This document shows positions 57,613 to 64,000 of a DNA stretch of 64,000 nt, piece after piece; position 1 is the stretch's first letter, and every line of letters starts with the position of its first letter. Source of the DNA: Limnospira fusiformis SAG 85.79 (lineage in GTDB: Bacteria > Cyanobacteriota > Cyanobacteriia > Cyanobacteriales > Microcoleaceae); contig NZ_CP051185.1 in NCBI RefSeq assembly GCF_012516315.1, positions 1,167,403-1,231,402 on the forward strand. The letters run 5' to 3'. The notes beneath the pieces are model-generated. The model did not search any database. It saw nothing but the letters and a program-made list of their open reading frames with translations, and was not told the origin of the DNA. Made by a program: the position numbers and the translations under genes.

Positions 57613-58152
57613 CAGTAACCATAAGGGTAATCCGAGTCCTGACTATTCATGCCGGCTTCATCGAGGTAGACCACTTCTTCCGGCTCCATCTGTTCAATCT
57701 GAGCCATAAACTCCTCTCGCTGTTGCTCATCACGTTCTTGGTAGCCGTAAGTTTTTTTTTCTGGTGAAGCCAATTTTCTTCAAGGCTCTGGATATGGTGC
57801 GAGGAGAGATGTCGTCATCCCAAAGTTCAGCCATTTGAGCTGCTGTTTTGTCGCCATGCTCTTGGGCAAAAGCCTTGAATTTTTGCCAGTCGGTAATTTT
57901 GTGGTTATTGCCAGGTCGGTGATGAGGTTTAGGGAGGAAGTCTCCGGTCTGTGCTTTTCTTTGCAGCCAGAGATTAATGGTGTTCCGGCTGACATGGAAA
58001 ACTTGACTGGCTTCTGTTTTGGGCATACCGTCTAGTTCAATGGCATCAATAACTTTTTGTCTGAGGTCGTAACTATAGGGGGCTGGCATTTTTGGTCTTC
58101 TTAGTCATCTCGTCCTCTCCATTATACGTCCTAAGTGTTCTGTCTTGTGCTA
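57613..58152 (-). mobile_element. ISb copy 9 (5' part, frameshifted)
   Basis: Left inverted repeat at 58152; the sequence runs inward to CAGTAACC at 57613, where copy 8 joins. It has 9 A in the homopolymer. Its end abuts TA at 58153-58154, inside copy 10. Confidence 0.9.
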
Positions 58153-58416
58153 TAATTCCAACATTGAAGCCAGGTCAGACTCTAGTATTGGACAATGCAA
58201 CGTTTCATAAAGGGGGGCGGATTGCTGAACTGGTGGAGGCAGCTCAATGCCGTTTACTCTATCTACCACCTTATTCGCCAGACCTCAACAAGATAGAGAA
58301 ATGTTGGTCGTAGCTGAAAGCCCGTATTCGCCACTGCACGTGAGCAGTTTGATTCTCTCCATGATGCCATGGATTCCGTTCTCAAAGCTGCGTCCTAACC
58401 ACCTTGACTAATGCTA
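58153..58416 (+). mobile_element. ISb copy 10 (3' part, with nonsense)
   Basis: This matches the last 260 bp of ISb from AATTCCAACATTG to the right inverted repeat. The Trp codon in WSWLK is TAG near 58309, and the sequence after ARIRH has a small insertion. Copy 9 inserted at the TA of CTTAATTCC in this copy. Confidence 0.9.
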
Positions 58417-58484
58417 TAACTCTGGCATAGATAACGACTTTGCGTTTGTCACTGCCTGATATGGAATCAGAATATGACTCAACG

Positions 58485-59555
58485 CTAAGTACAGGACAAA
58501 AGCTGTAGAGCCTGGTGAAACCGCCCTGAAAACAAAGGCAGATTAGAGAAAGTGCGGCGTAGAAAATCGAAGCCAGTGCGGAAAAGACTCTGGGAGCGTC
58601 GTCCGTGAGCCTTCAAAGGAATGGGTGAACCTTGGTGAATCCACAAACCCACCTTCATAGCCCAAGTAAAAGCCAGGCTAAGCAAAGCCAATAAACGGCT
58701 CAAGCGCTCAGGGTCCTTAAAGTGAGTCGATTCGAGACAGAAGCCCCGAGTCTTCAAGGCTCCGAAGAGGTTTTCAATACCCCAACGCCGAGCATAGTCG
58801 GGGAGGGCCGTTTCGGGGCAAGCGTTAGTGATGAGAATCAACAACTCCCCCGAATCAGCCAGACGAGAGCCAATGACGTAAACCTGCCGTCCCCAAACCC
58901 AACGGCGACCCGAAAGCTGGCGAAATTCTCCGGGTCGCAGAGAATCAAACATTCGTTCGCCGCTACGCCGAGTTCCTCCTAACTTAGGACTAATCAGCTC
59001 GCTGTGGCGGATGCGTAGGCGGAAAGGAACCTCGGGGTCGATGAGAAGATACGAGAGCCAATCTCGCCCCACAAATTCCCGGTCAGCGGTCAGACAAGCC
59101 ACCTCCACGTCAGGAAATAGTGCCTCGAAGCGGTCGAATAAGTCCATGCGTTCGCCACTGTTGCTATTGCCCTTTTTGTCAAGCATCGTCCACAGCAGGG
59201 GAAAGGCAATCCCCTCGTGGACGACTGCCAACATCAAGATGTTGAAATGGGTTTGACCGAAAGACCAACAGGTGCGGTCGAGACTAAGAGTCCAAGGTTG
59301 GGGAATGTCAATGAGGCTAACGACGAAACGGGCAATCTCTGCCCGGTCAAATTTGAATTGCCGAAAAAAACGTTGTAATCGCTGGTAATTTGAGGAAATT
59401 TGCACAGGATTTGCGAATACAGTCGCTATTTCCATCAGATTAACCGTCTTTGTTTGGAATAGCGCCATCAGGAACAGGCAGACAAAGTTTAATCTCGCCC
59501 CGTGCCAGGGCAAGTGAGGGCGCAAAGTGTCTCGTAATCGGTTAAGCTCGTTCAT
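58485..59555 (-). CDS. IS4-family transposase (copy C)
   Basis: Essentially the same protein as copy A, from ATG 59555 (MNELNRLRDTLRPHLPWHG); GTG 59600 is an upstream alternative. The DDE residues and the YARRWGIENLFGALK signature are preserved. The TAG stop is again the last bases of the element. It appears functional. Confidence 0.93.
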   Translation of the reverse strand: MNELNRLRDTLRPHLPWHGARLNFVCLFLMALFQTKTVNLMEIATVFANPVQISSNYQRLQRFFRQFKFDRAEIARFVVSLIDIPQPWTLSLDRTCWSFGQTHFNILMLAVVHEGIAFPLLWTMLDKKGNSNSGERMDLFDRFEALFPDVEVACLTADREFVGRDWLSYLLIDPEVPFRLRIRHSELISPKLGGTRRSGERMFDSLRPGEFRQLSGRRWVWGRQVYVIGSRLADSGELLILITNACPETALPDYARRWGIENLFGALKTRGFCLESTHFKDPERLSRLLALLSLAFTWAMKVGLWIHQGSPIPLKAHGRRSQSLFRTGFDFLRRTFSNLPLFSGRFHQALQLLSCT

Positions 59556-59720
59556 GAGAGGGAAGTTTGGTTTGTGGTAATTCCGATGTAACCCTCTCAC
59601 CCCAACTTGGCGCTACCCCCCCACCCCTCGACTTTCACCTCAGCCCGGAGCGCCCCCTTCAGAATTTTCGGCTAGATTCCCTTTTGGCTAAGACTTTCAG
59701 CTTTTTTGTCCTGTACTGAG
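58485..59720 (-). mobile_element. IS4-family element copy C (1236 bp)
   Basis: Same length and ends as copy A. It is flanked on both sides by the 9-bp target duplication GACTCAACG (58476-58484 and 59721-59729), which proves a simple insertion and gives the 9-bp duplication length used to interpret copies A and B. Confidence 0.97.
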
Positions 59721-59872
59721 GACTCAACGTTGTATCGTCGTTGCCCAGCGGGGGTTCTGATGGTCTCGATTGAGCCATTGTCGTCCCATCTGCGGAGTGT
59801 TCTTTCATGGACTCCAAGGATTTGGGCCGCTTCCTTGGGTTTGACATATCTGGCAATAGGTTTATCCTCAAC

Positions 59873-60318
59873 TCTTCTCGCTTATTATACCGTATTGCCC
59901 TAAAATGTTAACCTAATTTGAGATGAAATCATGCTCTCTCATTCTATCCTTAGCCACCATTCCCCTGAACTCGCTATGATATTACCTCAAAACCACCGTC
60001 TCGCCACCATTTTTCCGCTCAATATTGATTGCCGGCTTCCCCTTTATCCCCAAAACCCTAGCCACTTTTTCCGTGAAAATACCGACTTGACAGCAGATTT
60101 TAAGTAGACACTTACCCTCAACCACCTTTACATAATTTTCTCAGATTTTACAACATCTTTACACAACAAATATTGACATCAACACCTATCTTTAGCTATG
60201 CTGGAGGAAAGTTAAGCGACTTCAGCAACCCATAATTGTCTTGATTTTTTGATGGATTCAGACCCCGGCTATTAACTGTGAAATTCCCTCACCAACTGAT
60301 TCTAAATTATAACTAACT
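59873..60318. other. intergenic region upstream of the secreted protein
   Basis: About 445 bp without a gene. It includes the upstream flank of the IS607 remnant. Two 11-bp-spaced TTTACA motifs occur at about 60147 and 60158 (TTTACAACATC, TTTACACAACA), which could be a regulator box for the 60319 gene; Pho-box-like spacing is the only argument. The promoter of the 60319 gene should lie here. Confidence 0.35.
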
Positions 60319-60945
60319 ATGAAAAAATTACTAACAACCATCGGCACCGTCTCTTTCTTGGTAGTAGGCTGGAGTGTGTCTCCCGCCGCCGCCTTTCCCC
60401 CTTGGGCAATGCCACCAGAAGAACCAGATGAGGAATTAATCTTTAATGGCGAAGTCCTCAATGATGACCAAACAGAGTTTGTCTATGATGTAACAGATTT
60501 CCTAGGAATTACCACCGAAGATTTACTCAATGATCCTAGCCAAATGGATGGCTTGCACACTGGCAGTAAACAAGAAATCAACAGAGACAGCTTCGGTGTC
60601 TTCCACAAAAACGGCTGTAGTGTGAATGCCGACTGCGCCTTAAAAGCCATTGGTTTAGGTCTCAGTCTCCAATGTATCGGTTCAGGTTACGATCCTGAAG
60701 CCTGGGCGAGATGTCTGAAAAGTCGAAATGAGGATGCTTACTATGCAGCCCTTGAGTGTACTTGGCAACAGTCCAACCCAAGTCAACCTTGTAATTTCCT
60801 CACCCACGGCGATACTGACAACACCTACGCCTGCAACGCCACTAACCCAGTAGCAGCATTGCGTCAGAATTCCGTAGAATTGCCCACCTTTTCCCAAAGC
60901 AGTCCATCGGAACGGGTATCCATTGATCTACTTTCCCAGGGCTAA
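60319..60945 (+). CDS. secreted cysteine-containing protein, unknown
   Basis: This 208-residue protein has a clear signal peptide (MKKLLTTIGTVSFLVVGWSV, cleavage after SPAAA). The mature part is acidic and has a block of Cys at about residues 95-170 (NGCSVNADCAL, LQCIG, ARCLKS, LECTWQQ, QPCNFL, YACNAT), which suggests several disulfides in an extracytoplasmic protein. No named family was recognised. It may be regulated by the motif upstream. It stands alone and converges on the peptidase gene. Confidence 0.75.
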   Translation: MKKLLTTIGTVSFLVVGWSVSPAAAFPPWAMPPEEPDEELIFNGEVLNDDQTEFVYDVTDFLGITTEDLLNDPSQMDGLHTGSKQEINRDSFGVFHKNGCSVNADCALKAIGLGLSLQCIGSGYDPEAWARCLKSRNEDAYYAALECTWQQSNPSQPCNFLTHGDTDNTYACNATNPVAALRQNSVELPTFSQSSPSERVSIDLLSQG

Positions 60946-61051
60946 ATTGACCTCTGTTAGCAATCCTAACTAAGACCACAAAAAACAAAACAACCGGGCG
61001 CACAGTACAAACCTGTACTCTACGCCCCACAACACCTAACCAGCTATTTGT

Positions 61052-61681
61052 TCAACGTTGAGACAAACGCTGGTTTTGTTGATGATACATAGCAATCAGA
61101 ACACGGGCTGGATCAACCCACCGATTACTATACTTGAGTCCCCAGTGCAAGTGAGGTCCGGTAGTTCTCCCGGTCATCCCAACCCGCGCAATTCTAGTCC
61201 CGGCTGCCACAATTTGACCTTTGCGAAGTTCCAGACCGCCGCCACGGTCAATAAAGTAAGTACCATTAGCATTACTTTGTACATGACCCTGAACGTGGCA
61301 ATAGATATGTTCCCACTGTCCTGACTGGATAATAATTCCCGTGCCGCAGCGATTATCCTCCCAGAGTTCGACTACCTGTCCGCTCCACCAATTGCGGATA
61401 TAACTCCCCATAGGTGCGGCTAAGTCTAAACCATAGTGAAACCCACCAGCACGATAGCCAAAAGGTGATGTATACTGCTGGAAATTTTCCACCGGAAAAG
61501 AAGCATTACCCCAATCGACCCCTACCGCTACTTGGGAGGCTGATGCCTTAGTTGCACCTATATCTAACTGTTGTCCCCCCCAAGGAATTAGAGTCAGACA
61601 CACGAAACCGACCAGAACCCATAGCATTCGTTTCAGGAGGGTCGGACGCTTGAAAACTTGCAGGGGGTTGAGTTTTGCCAT
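61052..61681 (-). CDS. M23-family (LytM) metallopeptidase
   Basis: This peptidase has about 209 residues starting at ATG 61681 (MAKLNPLQVFKRP); a GTG start at 61705 would add 8, but a GAGGAA ribosome-binding site favours the ATG. A signal anchor lies at about residues 20-38 (MLWVLVGFVCLTLIPWGG). The M23 domain has FHYGLDLAAP (first His and Asp) and HLHWGLKY (HxH), the zinc ligands, so catalytic activity is expected. It probably cleaves peptidoglycan peptide cross-links in the periplasm. Confidence 0.92.
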   Translation of the reverse strand: MAKLNPLQVFKRPTLLKRMLWVLVGFVCLTLIPWGGQQLDIGATKASASQVAVGVDWGNASFPVENFQQYTSPFGYRAGGFHYGLDLAAPMGSYIRNWWSGQVVELWEDNRCGTGIIIQSGQWEHIYCHVQGHVQSNANGTYFIDRGGGLELRKGQIVAAGTRIARVGMTGRTTGPHLHWGLKYSNRWVDPARVLIAMYHQQNQRLSQR

Positions 61682-61811
61682 GATTATTGATTCCTCAATC
61701 ACCAAAATCTATTAATGAATTACCGGATGCACCCACAAGGGTTATATTTAAATCAATTCCCGTATAGCACACATTTGATATTCTGCCACCATTAGGCATA
61801 AACAGAACATA

Positions 61812-62234
61812 ATGTTAACTGATTATTTTTCATGGGCGATGGAAACCCCTGTTATATCGATATTTCTGGGTTGGTTCCCGTTGAATACAACGGCTATGGC
61901 TGGGACGGCGTTATGGTCGCTGGCATTAAGTTTGGGGTTTTCCCCCCTCAGTGAATTACTCATGGAAAAACTCACGGGTTGGCTAGATTGGGCTGAACGT
62001 CCCTTTTATGGGTCAGATGAACAATTTGAGGAAACGCGCACTAGCAGGGAGTCGGGAAATATTTTTTTTGCTTCTATCTTCAGCGTTGTACCGTTTCTAA
62101 TGGTGGGGGGATTATTGAATTGGGGAGTTGAATTGGGGTTGGGACCTTCTTGGTCTATCAGTGTGGGAGTCATTGCGGCGGTTACCTGTGGGGTTTATGA
62201 GTTGGGGCGACGCGATAGCCAGCAAAATCGATAG
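61812..62234 (+). CDS. small membrane protein, hypothetical
   Basis: 140 residues with two or three hydrophobic segments (TAMAGTALWSLALSLGFSPL, IFFASIFSVVPFLMVGG, GPSWSISVGVIAAVTCGVY) and a short soluble stretch between (ERPFYGSDEQFEETRTSRE). No family recognised. Its 3' end overlaps the MMADHC-like gene on the opposite strand by about 50 bases, so the two are convergent with overlapping ends. Confidence 0.6.
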   Translation: MLTDYFSWAMETPVISIFLGWFPLNTTAMAGTALWSLALSLGFSPLSELLMEKLTGWLDWAERPFYGSDEQFEETRTSRESGNIFFASIFSVVPFLMVGGLLNWGVELGLGPSWSISVGVIAAVTCGVYELGRRDSQQNR

Positions 62235-62697
62235 CTTTGTTGATTTCATCTGGCGGCGCAGAGGATATCAACACACTGGGATAAACGGCGGTTCCCCATT
62301 GGGGATGAATTACGATGGTACAGGGTCCCTTTTGCAGAGAAAGGTTTAAGGATGTGGCGACAGTTAAAGCATCGCTATGGTTGATTTCTCCGGGTTGGGA
62401 CAGCAACGGATAACCGCTGGGAGGGTAGATGATATCGGTCATCCATCCCTGGGAATTGAGTTGTTGGGCTACGGGTTGGGCGAATTCTAAAAAGCGATCG
62501 CATAATCTGTTTTTCTCCTGCTCAATGATATCATTAGTTGTGGTTAAGGGGAACTGCGATCGCTGTAAAAAAATCACTATCCAAATATCATCAGAGTGCC
62601 AATCTGGTAGAATCCGCCTTAAATTAGCGGCTACAAAAGCGGTGGGGGGATGGATGGAAATATCAGGCGATCGCACCTCGGTTATATTGTCGCTCAT
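62182..62697 (-). CDS. MMADHC-like protein (cobalamin trafficking family)
   Basis: This 171-residue protein resembles the family of methylmalonic aciduria and homocystinuria type D proteins found in cyanobacteria. The characteristic stretches are LRRILPDWHSDDIWIVIFLQ, IIEQEKNRLCDRFLEF, YPPSGYPLLSQPGE and HPQWGTAVYPSVL. The human protein helps route cobalamin between two enzymes; the cyanobacterial role is not established and the link is by family only. It converges with the small membrane-protein gene. No cobalamin gene is adjacent, but a methylenetetrahydrofolate reductase gene, part of the methionine cycle, lies 360 bp away on the same strand. Confidence 0.75.
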   Translation of the reverse strand: MSDNITEVRSPDISIHPPTAFVAANLRRILPDWHSDDIWIVIFLQRSQFPLTTTNDIIEQEKNRLCDRFLEFAQPVAQQLNSQGWMTDIIYPPSGYPLLSQPGEINHSDALTVATSLNLSLQKGPCTIVIHPQWGTAVYPSVLISSAPPDEINKAIDFAGYRVAPTHKPHR

Positions 62698-63058
62698 GGT
62701 AATTTGGGGGGAATTATGGCAAAAGTTAGATTTTGGTCACATTGAAGCTAAGAATCTCTTGATTGGCTTGGGATAATTTCTCAGTTCTGAGGGCTATGAT
62801 AATGTATTGAATAAATCCTTGAGTTGCTTTACCATTTGATTGAATTATTGCGCCCAAATGCCAACTTCATCTACTCGGTTAGTCAGACCTGATTCAAATC
62901 ACCTTCACCAGTTTTGGTAACAGCTTCGCCTTCTCTAGCCATCAAGTACATTCTGAAGCCCCTCCCCCAGGGGGAAAGGGGTGTAGACGCGCGGTGGCTT
63001 CTCCTGGAGTTGGCTGTATCCCATCATATCAAAAACTCCATGGTTCTACCCTCCGCTA
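62698..63058. other. intergenic region
   Basis: Between the MMADHC-like gene and the methylenetetrahydrofolate reductase gene. It contains a GC-rich inverted stretch (CCCCTCCCCCAGGGGG-like near 62958-62985) but no ORF or terminator I can defend. Confidence 0.4.
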
Positions 63059-63949
63059 TTATGGTAATGGGGGGATATTGGCTGCATCTAATATTTTCGG
63101 GATGAGGTCTTCTCGTTTAACCGCCATAAGGTGAACACCTCGGCAAATTTGACGTGCAATTTGTACTTGTTCCGCCGCAATTTTAATGCCTTCTTCCAGG
63201 GGATGTGATGATTTTTCTAAACGGTGGATAATGTGGTCGGGGATGTTAACACCGGGAACATATTTGTTAATAAAAAGGGCATTTTTCGCGGATTTCAGGA
63301 GGAAAATTCCCGCCAAAATCGGTTTATCCGTATCAGAAGCGACTTGATTCATGAATTTATAGAGCCTTTCAAAATCCGTGATTAATTGACTTTGAAAGAA
63401 ACAAGCCCCGGCTTTTAATTTGCGATAAAAACGACTTTGTAACCCGGAAAAACTGGGAGATTGGGGGTCTACTGCGGCTCCGGGAAATAGGTCTGTCCGA
63501 CCATGGGGCAGCTTTTTATCATTCCAATCCATGCCATTATTTAGCTTATTAATAGCTTGTAATAGGCGCACGGATTCAAAATCAAAAACTGGTTTAGCAT
63601 TAACATGATCTCCGGCTTTGACTGGATCACCTGTGAGGGCGAGAATATTCCTAATTCCTAGGGCGTGCGCTCCCAGGAGGTCTGCTTGTAAACCAATCCG
63701 ATTGCGATCGCGACAAGCGACTTGTAAAATCGGTTCAATGCCATGATGTTGGAGAATGACGCAGGAAGCTAGGGAACTCATCCCTAAAACAGCCCGACTG
63801 CCATCAGTAATATTAACCCCATGGACGCGATTTTTTAGACCCCGCGCCATCTCGATCATGTGAGTGGGATCGCCGCCTTTTGGGGGTGCTACTTCGGCGG
63901 TGATCACAAATTCTTTGGGGTTCAAACAAGCAGTCCTAAATCGGTTCAT
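63059..63949 (-). CDS. metF: methylenetetrahydrofolate reductase
   Basis: This 296-residue FAD-type enzyme reduces 5,10-methylene-THF to 5-methyl-THF, the methyl donor for methionine. Typical sequences are ITAEVAPPKGGDPTHMIEM, VHGVNITDGSRAVLGMSSL, GIEPILQVACRDRNRIGLQ, the NILALTGDPVKAGDH block, and FFQSQLITDFERLYKFM. The start ATG 63949 is the first after an AT-rich region to the window end. The C-terminal end is complete at 63059. The cyanobacterial enzymes of this family are shorter than the mammalian ones. Confidence 0.92.
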   Translation of the reverse strand: MNRFRTACLNPKEFVITAEVAPPKGGDPTHMIEMARGLKNRVHGVNITDGSRAVLGMSSLASCVILQHHGIEPILQVACRDRNRIGLQADLLGAHALGIRNILALTGDPVKAGDHVNAKPVFDFESVRLLQAINKLNNGMDWNDKKLPHGRTDLFPGAAVDPQSPSFSGLQSRFYRKLKAGACFFQSQLITDFERLYKFMNQVASDTDKPILAGIFLLKSAKNALFINKYVPGVNIPDHIIHRLEKSSHPLEEGIKIAAEQVQIARQICRGVHLMAVKREDLIPKILDAANIPPLP

Positions 63950-64000
63950 TATGGCGGTTTTAGATGTAAAAATTAAAGGTAAATTCAGGGAGATTACAAA

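Larger units (their letters stand above)
58419..59857 (-). pseudogene. IS607-type serine resolvase (TnpA), split by IS4 copy C
   Basis: On the minus strand 59857-59721 encodes ARYVKPKEAAQILGVHERTL, RRWDDNGSIETIRTPAGQRR and YNVES, a MerR-like DNA-binding head typical of IS607 TnpA. After IS4 copy C the frame resumes at 58484 as YSDSISGSDKRKVVIYAR, the start of the serine recombinase domain, and is cut at 58419 by ISb. Only the N-terminal quarter remains. TnpB of the element is not seen. Confidence 0.8.

Noticed and set aside
1..64000. tRNA or rRNA genes
   Set aside because: No T-loop (GGTTCRANNCC) in a cloverleaf context and no rRNA-like stretch was seen on either strand by eye. A tRNAscan run would settle it.

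Overview
The window is chromosomal DNA of a cyanobacterium, most likely a filamentous, mobile-element-rich genome of the Arthrospira/Limnospira type. The genus is an inference. Supporting signs are the many HIP1 octamers (GCGATCGC), a lipid A gene cluster without lpxD or lpxK nearby, dxr, a cyanobacterial-type glgA, the carotenoid desaturase crtD, a cyanobacterial MMADHC-like protein, and several related group II introns. No tRNA, rRNA or CRISPR array was recognised.

Layout. 1-9.3 kb: the 3' part of a Deg/HtrA protease; a two-gene ATPase/DUF4435 pair resembling the PARIS anti-phage system, whose effector gene carries an in-frame stop; the operon lpxC-fabZ-lpxA-lpxB; and a PAS-GAF-degenerate GGDEF protein. 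9.3-16.7 kb: a secreted RTX/CAP-domain protein; a 1.7-kb array of about 52 palindromic 32/34-bp units; a small TM2-like/winged-helix gene with a second mini-array inserted at its ribosome-binding site; a NERD-UvrD-type helicase; and a candidate small RNA with its own promoter and terminator. 16.7-21.3 kb: an ArnT/PMT-like glycosyltransferase, dxr and glgA.

21.7-41.3 kb is an insertion graveyard. It holds group II introns, a decayed IS630-type element (called ISa here, three copies), an intact-to-decayed IS630-type element (ISb, ten copies or fragments across the window), a third IS630-type element (ISc), and a 1236-bp IS4-family element (three copies in the window). They have broken a conserved-looking operon: coiled-coil protein, long helical protein, OmpA/BON membrane protein, Rab-like GTPase, PAS-nucleotide cyclase. 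Only the OmpA gene is still clearly open. Intron 2 (28.6-35.6 kb) carries two IS4 copies, and the piece between them is precisely inverted. Target-site duplications allow the ancestral intron to be reconstructed.

41.3-48.3 kb is mostly housekeeping: a membrane protein; mnmG with an ORF-less group II intron in its upstream region; a DUF1269-like membrane protein; a small protein; a GT2 glycosyltransferase; and a Uma2 protein. 48.4-59.9 kb is again accessory: an integrase remnant cut by an intron, an IscB-like C-terminal remnant, ISb copies, crtD (its stop codon supplied by an ISb end), a small membrane protein, a MerR regulator, an IS1634-type element, and an IS607 resolvase remnant split by IS4. 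59.9-64 kb: a secreted cysteine-containing protein, an M23 peptidase, a small membrane protein, an MMADHC-like protein and a methylenetetrahydrofolate reductase.

Because many copies of each element are present, insertion sites could be defined from target duplications: TA for ISa, ISb and ISc, 9 bp for IS4, and 5 bp for the IS1634-type element.
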